Positions 18,583-26,997 of a DNA stretch of 64,000 nucleotides are shown here, piece by piece. A program made the translations under genes and the position numbers. The notes under the pieces were generated by a model. It was not told the origin of the DNA and did no database searches. It saw only the letters and a program-made list of their open reading frames with translations. Source of the stretch: Dyella nitratireducens (GTDB lineage Bacteria > Pseudomonadota > Gammaproteobacteria > Xanthomonadales > Rhodanobacteraceae); NCBI RefSeq assembly GCF_014642835.1, contig NZ_BMJA01000001.1, positions 1,165,102-1,229,101 of the forward strand. Reading direction: 5' to 3'. The first letter of the stretch is position 1. Each line of letters begins with the position of its first letter.

Positions 18583-19668
18583 GTGTCCATCGCCGCCAAG
18601 TTTGAAATCGAATATCTGCAATATCTCGATGCCGAAGGCAAGCAGGTTCGTGATGACCTGCCTGCATTCACCAAAGACCTCGACCATATGGTCGAGTTGT
18701 ACAAGCTGATGATGTCCACCCGCGTGTTCGACGCCAAATCGGTGGCACTGCAACGTACCGGCAAGCTGGGCACCTATGCAAGCTGCCTCGGTCACGAAGC
18801 CTCTCACGTCGGCATCGGCAGCGCCATGAAGCCGGAAGACGTGCTTGCCGTGAGCTATCGCGAATACGGCGCGCAGCTTTACCGTGGCGTGCAGCCGCGC
18901 GAGGTTTACATGTACTGGGGCGGCGACGAGCGCGGCAACGATTACCAGAACGAACCCGCACGTCACGACTTCGCCTGGTCGGTGCCGATCGCCACGCAAT
19001 GCCTGCACGCCGCAGGCACCGCGCTGGCATTCAAGATCCGCAATGAAAAACGCGTAGCCGTGTGCACGATTGGTGACGGTGGTTCGTCGAAAGGGGACTT
19101 CTACGGCGCCATCAATATTGCCGGCGCACAGAACCTGCCGATGGTGGCGGTGATCGTTAACAACCAATGGGCCATCTCGGTACCGCGCAAGATCCAGTCC
19201 GGCGCACCGACGCTGGCACAAAAAGGTATTGCCGCCGGCCTCTACTGCATCCAGGTGGACGGTAATGACATCATCGCCGTGCGCAAGGCGATGGAGGATG
19301 CGCTGGAACGCGCTCGCAACGGTGAAGGTGGCAGCGTGCTGGAACTAGTCACCTATCGCCTCAGCGATCACACCACCGCCGACGATGCACGCCGCTACCG
19401 CGGCGAGCAGGAAGTGAAGGATGCCTGGGCGAAGGAGCCGATGAAGCGCCTGCGCAACTGGCTGGTCGCCAAGAAGGTGTGGGACGACGCAAAGGAAGAA
19501 GCCTGGAAGGCCGAGTGCGACGAGTGGATGGACAACGAGGTGAACGCCTACCTCCAGACCAAGACCCAGCCCGTCACGGCGATGTTCGACTACACCTTCG
19601 CCGAAGTCCCCGCAGACCTCGCCAAACAGCGCGACCTCGCGCTCTCGCTCGACAAGAAGGCGCACTAA
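18583..19668 (+). CDS. pdhA: 2-Oxoacid dehydrogenase E1 alpha subunit (pyruvate or branched-chain type)
   Basis: 361 residues. With the E1 beta subunit it decarboxylates a 2-oxoacid using thiamine diphosphate. The TPP motif is GDGGSSKGDFYGAINIAGAQNLPMVAVIVNN, and TYRLSDHTTADDARRYR is the phosphorylation-loop region of the E1alpha family. GTG at 18583 is the best start, since GGGAG stands 6 bases before it; a more upstream ATG has no such site. It is the first gene of a tight E1alpha-E1beta-E2 operon. Substrate (pyruvate versus branched-chain oxoacids) cannot be settled by eye: the heterodimeric E1 occurs in both. No E3 gene is adjacent. Confidence 0.9.
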   Translation: MSIAAKFEIEYLQYLDAEGKQVRDDLPAFTKDLDHMVELYKLMMSTRVFDAKSVALQRTGKLGTYASCLGHEASHVGIGSAMKPEDVLAVSYREYGAQLYRGVQPREVYMYWGGDERGNDYQNEPARHDFAWSVPIATQCLHAAGTALAFKIRNEKRVAVCTIGDGGSSKGDFYGAINIAGAQNLPMVAVIVNNQWAISVPRKIQSGAPTLAQKGIAAGLYCIQVDGNDIIAVRKAMEDALERARNGEGGSVLELVTYRLSDHTTADDARRYRGEQEVKDAWAKEPMKRLRNWLVAKKVWDDAKEEAWKAECDEWMDNEVNAYLQTKTQPVTAMFDYTFAEVPADLAKQRDLALSLDKKAH

Positions 19669-19671
19669 GCC

Positions 19672-20652
19672 ATGGCACAGATCACTCTTATCGAAGCCGT
19701 CACCCAGGCGCTTGCTTATGAAATGGCCCATGACGACAGCGTCGTCGTGCTGGGCGAGGACGTTGGCGTCAATGGTGGTGTGTTCCGCGCCACGCAGGGT
19801 TTGCAGGAAAAATTCGGTCCGCTGCGCGTGCTCGACACGCCGCTGGACGAAACCACCATCGGCGGCGTTACCGTGGGTCTTGCCGCGGCAGGCATGAAGC
19901 CGGTAGCCGAAGCGCAGTTCGAAGGCTTCATCTACCCGATGATGGAGCAGATCGCCTGCCACGCTGCGCGCATGCGCAACCGCACGCGCGGACGCCTTAC
20001 CGTGCCGGCCGTATGGCGCGCGCCGTGGGGCGGCGGCATTCGCGCGCCGGAGCATCACTCCGAAGCGAACGAGCACCTGTTCACCAACATCCCCGGCCTG
20101 CGTGTAGTGATGCCTTCGTCGCCCGCACGCGCGTATGGCTTGCTGCTCGCTGCGATTCGCGATCCAGATCCGGTGATGTTCTTCGAACCGAAGCGCATCT
20201 ATCGTCAGTACAAAGAGGAAGTGCCGGACGACGGCGAGGCGCTGCCGCTCGACGTGTGCTTCGTGCTGCGCGACGGCACCGACGTCACTATCGTCACCTG
20301 GGGCGCGCAGGTGAAAGAGGCGCTTGAAGCTGCCGACGCGCTGGCCGAGGAAGGCATCAGCGCTGAAGTCATCGATGTCGCCACGCTCACGCCGCTTGAC
20401 TTCGACACCATCGCCGAATCGGTACAGAAAACCGGCCGCTGCGTGATCCTGCACGAAGCACCCAAGACGGCCGGTTTCGGTGCGGAAATCGCTGCACGCA
20501 TCGCCGAGGAATGCATCTACGACCTGCTCGCGCCCGTAGAGCGCGTGACCGGTTGGGATACGCACATCCCGCTGTTCCGTCTGGAGATGAAATACCTGCC
20601 GAGCGCCGAGCGCGTGGTGGAGGCCGCCAAGCGCACGCTCGCGGCATCCTGA
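19672..20652 (+). CDS. pdhB: 2-Oxoacid dehydrogenase E1 beta subunit
   Basis: 326 residues, three bases after the pdhA stop. Motifs of the E1 beta family are present: VVVLGEDVGVNGGVFRATQGL, DTPLDETTIGGVTVGLAAAGMKPVAEAQF, and the C-terminal swivel domain with VIDVATLTPLD and ILHEAPKTAGFGAEIAARI. It forms the alpha2beta2 E1 with the preceding product. The spacing implies translational coupling. Confidence 0.93.
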   Translation: MAQITLIEAVTQALAYEMAHDDSVVVLGEDVGVNGGVFRATQGLQEKFGPLRVLDTPLDETTIGGVTVGLAAAGMKPVAEAQFEGFIYPMMEQIACHAARMRNRTRGRLTVPAVWRAPWGGGIRAPEHHSEANEHLFTNIPGLRVVMPSSPARAYGLLLAAIRDPDPVMFFEPKRIYRQYKEEVPDDGEALPLDVCFVLRDGTDVTIVTWGAQVKEALEAADALAEEGISAEVIDVATLTPLDFDTIAESVQKTGRCVILHEAPKTAGFGAEIAARIAEECIYDLLAPVERVTGWDTHIPLFRLEMKYLPSAERVVEAAKRTLAAS

Positions 20653-20731
20653 CGTCCTCAGCCCTTCCCCTGCTACGCGCGGGGGAGGGAGCAAAAAACC
20701 GAACACAAACTCACATTTCGGAACTCCGAAC

Positions 20732-22108
20732 ATGGCCGACATCAAGACGTTCTACCTGCCGGACCTCGGCGAAGGCCTGCCCGACGCAACCATCGTCGAG
20801 TGGCACGTGAAGGAAGGCGACACCATCAAGCTCGATGCACCGCTGGTATCGATGGAAACCGCCAAGGCCGTCGTCGACGTGCCCTCCCCTTACACCGGCA
20901 AGGTCACCAAGCTGCACGGCGCTGCCGGCGACGTGATCGAAACCGGCGCTGCGCTGGCCGAATTCGAGCCGGACCCGAACGCCAAGCAACGCGCGGAAGC
21001 CGAATCCACCGGCCATCATCACGGCCCCAAGAAGCCTGCCGCAGCGGAAGCAAAGAAGGTCACCGCCTCCGATGAAGGCGGCGAAATCGAAGCCAGCAAC
21101 GGCAACGCCGAGCGCGAAGACGAAGGCACCGTGGTCGGCGCCATGGTCAGCGGCAGCCACGTGCACGTCGAACAGGCTTCCAGCGTCGGCGGCGTGAAGG
21201 CGGTGCCGGCCGTGCGGGCCTTGGCGAAGAAATTCAAGGTAGATATCACGCGTGTGCGCGGTACTGGCGCCGATGGCGTGGTGACCATGCAGGACGTGAA
21301 GAACGCCGCCGCCAACGGTACCGCTGCGCTTGGCGCGGCACCGGCTCGCGCCGTGCCGGCCTCCGCCGGCCGCCATCTCGCGCCCGAGCTGCCACAGCCG
21401 GAACCGGCACGCACCGCCGTGTCGCTCGCCGGCAAGCCGGTGCGCACCGCGCCGCCGAGTGTTAAGGCCAGTGGCCAGCCGGAACAGCTCAAGGGCGTCC
21501 GCCGCAACATGGCGCGCGTGATGGCCGAAGCACACGCCAACGTGGTGCCTACCACGCTGGTGGACGATGCCGACCTGCATGCCTGGATCGGCAAGCAGGA
21601 CATCACCGCACGCCTGATCCGCGCGATCGTCGCAGCTTGCAAGACCGTACCTGCGCTCAACGCCTGGTTCGACGGCAAGAACCTCACCCGCACTTTGCAT
21701 CCGCACGTGGACATCGGCATCGCCGTGGATACGGAAGATGGCCTGTTCGTGCCGGCTCTGCGTAATGCCGACGTGCTGGACGGCACCGGCATCCGCGCCG
21801 GTATCCAGCGCCTGCGCGCGCAGGTGGAAGATCGCACGATCCCTTCCTCGGAACTCAGCGGCTACACCATCAGCCTGTCCAACTTCGGCATGTTTGCTGG
21901 CCGCTACGCCACGCCAGTGGTGGTACCGCCGTGCGTAGCGATCATCGGCGCCGGCAAGCTCAGCCATGACGTGGTTGCGGTGATGGGTGGCATCGAAGTG
22001 CACCGCCGCATGCCGATCAGCCTCACGTTCGATCATCGTGCGGCAACCGGCGGCGAAGCAGCGCGCTTCCTGAAGGCGCTGTTGGACGATCTGTCATCGC
22101 CGAATTGA
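20732..22108 (+). CDS. pdhC: Dihydrolipoamide acyltransferase (E2)
   Basis: 458 residues. Domains in order: one lipoyl domain with the lipoylated lysine in METAKAVVDV (Lys45), a His/Glu-rich linker, a peripheral-subunit-binding domain (PAVRALAKKFKVDITRVRGTG...TMQDVKNA, about 155-190), an Ala/Pro-rich linker, and the catalytic domain. The catalytic motif near the C-terminus reads DHRAATGG (His435), where the classical family pattern is DHR-x-x-DG; the aspartate position is a threonine here. It transfers the acyl group from lipoamide to CoA. It is 79 bases after pdhB; a strong terminator follows. Confidence 0.92.
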   Translation: MADIKTFYLPDLGEGLPDATIVEWHVKEGDTIKLDAPLVSMETAKAVVDVPSPYTGKVTKLHGAAGDVIETGAALAEFEPDPNAKQRAEAESTGHHHGPKKPAAAEAKKVTASDEGGEIEASNGNAEREDEGTVVGAMVSGSHVHVEQASSVGGVKAVPAVRALAKKFKVDITRVRGTGADGVVTMQDVKNAAANGTAALGAAPARAVPASAGRHLAPELPQPEPARTAVSLAGKPVRTAPPSVKASGQPEQLKGVRRNMARVMAEAHANVVPTTLVDDADLHAWIGKQDITARLIRAIVAACKTVPALNAWFDGKNLTRTLHPHVDIGIAVDTEDGLFVPALRNADVLDGTGIRAGIQRLRAQVEDRTIPSSELSGYTISLSNFGMFAGRYATPVVVPPCVAIIGAGKLSHDVVAVMGGIEVHRRMPISLTFDHRAATGGEAARFLKALLDDLSSPN

Positions 22109-22123
22109 TCGATCTATCAGACC

Positions 22124-22157
22124 ACAAAAAAAGCGCCCGCAATGGGCGCTTTTTTGT
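22124..22157. terminator. Bidirectional rho-independent terminator
   Basis: The stem AAAAAAGCGCCC / GGGCGCTTTTTT with loop GCAAT has A- and T-runs on its two sides. It ends the E1/E2 operon; the convergent MFS gene lies beyond it. Confidence 0.93.
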
Positions 22158-22250
22158 GACTTCCATAGTCGTCAGGTTTGTTGCAGAAATTAAGCCTGTT
22201 GACCGTTTTGGCAGTCGCAACAGGGCAGCGCATAGAGCGACAAGGTAAAA

Positions 22251-23654
22251 CTAGGCTTTGGCGCAATCGTTCAAACGCAAGTGCCGCGTTTCCGGTGCCC
22301 AGAAGATCGACACTGCCATGCCGACGACCAGCACGACTGCCAGCGCCATCATTGATACTTGCAGCCCGAAGACTTTCATGCTGATCGGCAGCAGGAAGAC
22401 GCCCACCGCTGAGCCAAGACGGCTGCATGCGATGGCAAACCCCACACCACTGGCTCGCACTTCCGTAGGAAAGCATTCGGGTGGGTATACACCGACCAGG
22501 TTGGACACGGCCGACAGCGTGGCGGTGAATAGTGCGAACGACGCCACCATGGCCAGGGATGCCGATGCGGGCAGTAGGCTCAGCAACGCCAATGACGCCG
22601 CAGTGATAGCGAAAGAACTGATCAAAAACGTGCGTCGCTGCAGCTTGACCGTCAACCAGATGCCCGCCACTGCCCCCGCTACCAACAGGCCGTTCAGTAG
22701 AAGGTCCGCGCCACTGTCGTCCGGTAGGTGAATGATCTGCAGGATGCTCGGTAAAAAGGTGTAAATCGCAAAATACGGAATCACCAAACACACGAAGAAG
22801 ATGCAATTGAATGCTGTTCGGCGAATCATGTCGCGTTGGAACAGACGTGCGAAACCGCCCGAAACGTGGTCATCGTCGCGTGCACTGATATCCAGCACCA
22901 CCTCTGGGCCGAAATGCTTCTTTACCACGGCATCCGCTTCGGCTTGGCGCCCCTTGTTGAACAGCCAACGCGGTGATTCCGGCGTACCCATGCGCAAGAT
23001 CAGCACGATCAACGCAGGTACACCGCTCGAGGCTAGCAGCCAGCGCCACGCATCGGGATCGGTCGAGTGCTGCACGAAATGCATGCCAATCAGGTTGGCC
23101 ACCACGTAACCAACGGTCCATATGACACTGAATGAGCCAAGTAACATGCCGCGATGTTTGCGCGGCGAGAACTCGGCAAGCATGGCGTGCCCCACCGCAA
23201 AATCCCCACCCATACCCAAGCCCAGCAAGGCGCGTAGCAGGCACAGCATCAGCGGCGTGTCGACATAGAATTGCGCGAAGGCCGCGGCGGTGATGATCAC
23301 GAAGCTGAGCAGGAAGATCTTTTGCCTGCCTACCCGATCGGATAGCCAGCCGAACAGAAGGCTGCCGAGAAAGATGCCTAGGAGTGTGGAGCTGCCGATC
23401 AGGCCTTCCCATAACGCGCGGTGTTCCGCCTGCACGCCTGGTATCTGATCCACGAAAGGCGTCAAAGCATAGGCAATGGTGCCGATCGCGTAGCCTTCCG
23501 TAAGGTGCGCACCGAAAGTAAGCGCGGCGATCTTGCAATGGAAGAAGTTGAGCGGCACGTCATCCAGCAGAATCTTTCCAGCTCTCTGTCTGGCGCCTTC
23601 CCCGTAGCCGGCTGGTGCCTTCGCAACCAGTGTCTGTCCATCTCCGCTACCCAT
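22251..23654 (-). CDS. MFS transporter (sugar/metabolite:H+ symporter group)
   Basis: 467 residues with about 12 membrane helices. Family signs: GWLSDRVGRQK (the loop 2-3 MFS motif), RALLGLGMGGDFAVGHAMLAEFSPRKHRG (sugar-porter-like signature), PESPRWL after helix 6 and PTEVRASGVGFAIACSRLGS in the second half. The ATG at 23654 has AGGAGG a few bases upstream, better than the ATG at 23669. It lies 72 bases after the aldehyde dehydrogenase gene and is probably the last gene of the fae-akr-aldh-mfs operon. Substrate unknown; a small organic acid or aromatic/aldehyde product is likely from context. Confidence 0.88.
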   Translation of the reverse strand: MGSGDGQTLVAKAPAGYGEGARQRAGKILLDDVPLNFFHCKIAALTFGAHLTEGYAIGTIAYALTPFVDQIPGVQAEHRALWEGLIGSSTLLGIFLGSLLFGWLSDRVGRQKIFLLSFVIITAAAFAQFYVDTPLMLCLLRALLGLGMGGDFAVGHAMLAEFSPRKHRGMLLGSFSVIWTVGYVVANLIGMHFVQHSTDPDAWRWLLASSGVPALIVLILRMGTPESPRWLFNKGRQAEADAVVKKHFGPEVVLDISARDDDHVSGGFARLFQRDMIRRTAFNCIFFVCLVIPYFAIYTFLPSILQIIHLPDDSGADLLLNGLLVAGAVAGIWLTVKLQRRTFLISSFAITAASLALLSLLPASASLAMVASFALFTATLSAVSNLVGVYPPECFPTEVRASGVGFAIACSRLGSAVGVFLLPISMKVFGLQVSMMALAVVLVVGMAVSIFWAPETRHLRLNDCAKA

Positions 23655-23726
23655 GGCTCCTCCTTCCATTGCGGGGCGCGGGCTGCGCCCCCGTTGCATA
23701 CGCCGTTGGTGTGCCTCGTTTTCTCT

Positions 23727-25190
23727 TTAACCGTCTAGACCACCTAACATGAGGTACTTCAGCTCCATGTACTCGTCGATACCGTATTTGGAGCCCTCAC
23801 GGCCAAGGCCGGATTCCTTTACGCCCCCGAACGGGGCCACTTCGGTGGAAATGATCCCCTCGTTGATGCCCACCATGCCGCTTTCCAGCGCGCCGGCCAC
23901 GCGCCAGCTGCGGGCGATATCACGCGTGTAAAAATAAGCAGCCAGGCCATAAGGCGTACCGTTGGCTGCGGTCACGACTTCTTCCTCGGAGTCGAAACGG
24001 AAACAGGCGGCGACCGGGCCGAAGGTTTCTTCCTGAGCGATCAGCATGCCGTGCGTGGCATCCACTAGCACGGTCGGTTCGAAGAACGTGCCACCCAACG
24101 CATGCGGCTTACCGCCCATAAGAACACGCGCTCCTTTGACCACGGCATCCGCCACATGCTCCTGCACTTTGATCAACGCAGCCCGGTTGATCAACGGGCC
24201 TTGCTCGAAGTCGCCGGCGAGTGCATCGCCGACGCGCAGCCTACTTACAGCATCCACCAGTGCCTGGGTAAAAGCTTTATAAATGCCGTTTTGCACATAG
24301 AAGCGGTTCACGCAGACACAGGTCTGTCCTGTATTGCGGAATTTGGACGCGATCGCACCGCGCACCGCTGCATCGATATCGGCATCATCAAACACGATGA
24401 AGGGTGCGTTGCCACCCAATTCGAGCGAAAGCTTCTTGAGCGTATCCGAGCACTGACGCGCCAGCAGCTTCCCGGTACGGGTGGAACCCGTAAACGAAAG
24501 CTTGCGCACGATGCTGGAACCCGTAAGCACAGTACCGATGGCTATGGCATCACCGGAAACAATGTTGAACACACCCGCAGGAATCTCGGCGAGTTCAGCC
24601 AGCACGGCCAGTGCGAAGGCGGACAGCGGCGTTTCCTCCGAAGGCTTGAGCACCATGGTGCAACCGGCAGCCAACGCAGGCGCCGCTTTGCGGGTGATCA
24701 TGGCGAGCGGAAAGTTCCATGGCGTGATGGCGGCGACGACGCCAATCGGCTCACGTACGACCAGAATCTTCGCGTGTGGTGACGGACTGGGAATGACGTC
24801 GCCATAAGCGCGTTTGGCCTCTTCAGCGAACCACTCGAGGAAGCTCGCCGCATACGCAACTTCGCCGCGAGCCTCGGCCAGAGGCTTGCCTTGTTCGCGC
24901 GACAACAACTCAGCCAAGGCTTCGCGATGCACCAACATCAACTCGCCCCAACGGCGCATCCTGCTGCTTCGTTCTTTCGCAGTCAGCGCACGCCAGGCGG
25001 GAAACGCTTTGGCGGCGGCATCCACGGCTTCTTGTGCCTCGGCGCGACCACCTTTGGCTACCTCGGCAACGACGGAACCAGTCGCCGGGTTATAGACGGG
25101 ATAGGTTTCCGAACTGCCGCGCCAATGGCCATCGATGTAATGGCCATTGCGCAGAAGGCTGGTCTCAATGCTCCGATCGCCGTCGTTCAT
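23727..25190 (-). CDS. NAD(P)-dependent aldehyde dehydrogenase (succinate-semialdehyde dehydrogenase-like)
   Basis: 487 residues. ALDH motifs: PWNFPLAMITRKAAPALAAGCTMVLKPSEETP (cofactor binding), FTGSTRTGKLL, the catalytic Glu in LSLELGGNAPFIVF, and the catalytic Cys in FRNTGQTCVCVNRFYV. The C-terminal APFGGVKESGLGREGSKYGIDEYMELKYL is typical of GabD-like enzymes, but substrate is open. AGGAG stands 8 bases before the ATG, and the start overlaps the stop of the upstream aldo/keto reductase gene as ATGA. With fae and the reductase it suggests processing of an aldehyde. Confidence 0.9.
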   Translation of the reverse strand: MNDGDRSIETSLLRNGHYIDGHWRGSSETYPVYNPATGSVVAEVAKGGRAEAQEAVDAAAKAFPAWRALTAKERSSRMRRWGELMLVHREALAELLSREQGKPLAEARGEVAYAASFLEWFAEEAKRAYGDVIPSPSPHAKILVVREPIGVVAAITPWNFPLAMITRKAAPALAAGCTMVLKPSEETPLSAFALAVLAELAEIPAGVFNIVSGDAIAIGTVLTGSSIVRKLSFTGSTRTGKLLARQCSDTLKKLSLELGGNAPFIVFDDADIDAAVRGAIASKFRNTGQTCVCVNRFYVQNGIYKAFTQALVDAVSRLRVGDALAGDFEQGPLINRAALIKVQEHVADAVVKGARVLMGGKPHALGGTFFEPTVLVDATHGMLIAQEETFGPVAACFRFDSEEEVVTAANGTPYGLAAYFYTRDIARSWRVAGALESGMVGINEGIISTEVAPFGGVKESGLGREGSKYGIDEYMELKYLMLGGLDG

Positions 25191-26224
25191 GCTGTTTTCT
25201 CCTTGTCATTTGCAAACCATCCCTGTGCCGGACGCGGCTCACGCGCGATGCGGCGACCTGCGGTGTAATCGTTAATCAGATCACACGGCGTGTAGTTGCG
25301 TTCCAGTTCGAACAGATCGTCTTCGTCCAGCTTCATGTTGAGCGCAGCCATTGCACTGTCGAACTGAGTGGGAGAATCCGCACCCACCAGCATGCTGGTG
25401 ACATGCGGCCGCGCCAGCACCCAAGCCTGAGCAATCTGCGCAGCCGACACGCCGTGACGCTCGGCTACACGTGCAGCCGATGCAGCAACCGCCTGAGAGG
25501 CGTCATCACCGTACATTTGCGCGGTGAAGAAATCCGTCTTGTTTCGAGTGGATTTCACATCGCCTGTAAGCAGGCCGCGTGCCAGCGGGCTGAACACCGA
25601 CACGCCGATGCCCTGGTCGGCGCAGTAAGGAATCATCTCGCGCTCTTCCTCGCGATAGGCAAGATTGAGCTGCAATTGCATGTTGATGGGCTTGTCCCAG
25701 CCATGCCGTTCACACGCCTGGATGATCTTGGCGAGCTGCCAGGTGTACATGGTGGACACACCGACGTAGCGTGCCTTGCCACTGCGGACGATGTCGTTCA
25801 ACGTACCCATGGTTTCTTCCACAGGCGTATTCACGTCGAAGTAATGCAGCATGTAGATGTCGACGTAATCCATGCGCAAACGGGTGAGCGAACCGTCGAT
25901 GCCATCCATGACGTGCTTGCGCGAATGGCCACCCGCGTTGGGATAGCTGCCCATGTCGTAGCCCACCTTGGTGGTGATCACGACTTCCTCGCGCCGCACC
26001 AGGCGCTTGAGAATGCGGCCGACCACTTCCTCACCCACGCCGGTGGAATAGAAATCCGCCAGATCAATGAAATTGACACCGGCCTCGAGCGCGTGCCGCA
26101 CGATCGGCTCGCTCTGCGCTTCGTCAAAAATCCACGGTTTCCACTGCGGTGTACCCATGTTCATGGTGCCGAGGCAAAGCCGTGACACCTCAAGGCCGGA
26201 TCGGCCGAGACGTACGTATTCCAT
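25187..26224 (-). CDS. Aldo/keto reductase
   Basis: 345 residues, NADPH-dependent reductase of the AKR superfamily (TIM barrel). The catalytic tetrad is visible: Asp in NFIDLADFYSTG, Tyr in the same stretch, Lys in VVITTKVGYDMG, and His in YMLHYFDVNTP. The NADP-binding C-terminal part holds SVFSPLARGLLTG. The ATG at 26224 is preceded by AGGAG (spacing 6). It begins 19 bases after the fae stop and overlaps the dehydrogenase start by four bases, so the three are co-transcribed. Confidence 0.93.
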   Translation of the reverse strand: MEYVRLGRSGLEVSRLCLGTMNMGTPQWKPWIFDEAQSEPIVRHALEAGVNFIDLADFYSTGVGEEVVGRILKRLVRREEVVITTKVGYDMGSYPNAGGHSRKHVMDGIDGSLTRLRMDYVDIYMLHYFDVNTPVEETMGTLNDIVRSGKARYVGVSTMYTWQLAKIIQACERHGWDKPINMQLQLNLAYREEEREMIPYCADQGIGVSVFSPLARGLLTGDVKSTRNKTDFFTAQMYGDDASQAVAASAARVAERHGVSAAQIAQAWVLARPHVTSMLVGADSPTQFDSAMAALNMKLDEDDLFELERNYTPCDLINDYTAGRRIAREPRPAQGWFANDKEKTA

Positions 26225-26243
26225 GTGCGGCTCCTGCTGTCCC

Positions 26244-26765
26244 TCAAGCCTTGGGGGTGTAGAACGGATTGCTGACGTTGGCAGCCGCAGCGAACACATC
26301 CCTGCGATCCGGCAGGCCGAGCATCGCGGCGCGGATGGCGTTCTTGCAGGCGCGGTAGTTGTTCTCGTAGACAGCGTCGAGATCGTCGCAAGCAGGATTC
26401 ACCCAATTGGCCGACACGATGACCCAATCGTTGTTCGCCTCCGGCGGCAGCACACCCTCTTCCAGCGACTCCGCAACGGCCTTGGCGATGCCAGCCTGCG
26501 AGGCACCCCACGTAGCGTTGCCGTGGAATTCATTGGCGATCTGCGCCTTGTTGACGTACAGCGTCAGCGGTTTGGTGGGCACGCCCGGGCGGGCAATGAT
26601 CACGAACGGCGCATGCCCTGCAGAAGGTGTGGCCAGTGCGGTGGCGAATGCCTGCCCTGCAGGGCCATGGCGAGGACCGACCAGCACGTTGATGTGCGCG
26701 AGGTTGACGCCGGGTCCTTCGAATCCTTCACCAATGTAAAGCAGCTTGCTATCCGTTGCGCTCAT
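26244..26765 (-). CDS. fae: Formaldehyde-activating enzyme (Fae) homologue
   Basis: 173 residues. The core matches the Fae family: GEGFEGPGVNLAHINVLVGPRHGPAGQAF, with the catalytic histidine retained (LAHINV, about His24), then IARPGVPTKPLTLYVNKA, which corresponds to the conserved CKPNTLMFNK region. In methylotrophs Fae condenses formaldehyde with tetrahydromethanopterin. No other H4MPT-pathway gene is present in the window, and this copy heads an operon with an aldo/keto reductase, an aldehyde dehydrogenase and an MFS transporter. It may act on another aldehyde or cofactor, or simply bind formaldehyde. ATG at 26765 chosen; a GTG four codons upstream is possible. Confidence 0.85.
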   Translation of the reverse strand: MSATDSKLLYIGEGFEGPGVNLAHINVLVGPRHGPAGQAFATALATPSAGHAPFVIIARPGVPTKPLTLYVNKAQIANEFHGNATWGASQAGIAKAVAESLEEGVLPPEANNDWVIVSANWVNPACDDLDAVYENNYRACKNAIRAAMLGLPDRRDVFAAAANVSNPFYTPKA

Positions 26766-26997
26766 GTCTTCCGTCACCCCAAAAACCTTCGAAGGTTCGA
26801 TTGTGCGGTGGGCGTAGCGGATAAGTGAGCCAACTTGTTCCGATATAAAGCTCGGTGATTGCCGTATGTGTCGTACTGCTATCCCTACAAGAAACTCGTA
26901 TCTTTATCGCCGTGTAGTTTGGCAGCGGCTGGATTGAAAAACATGCTGGCAGGCGTGCTGCGTGAAAACGGCATACGCTTCCACCTGAAGCTTCCCA

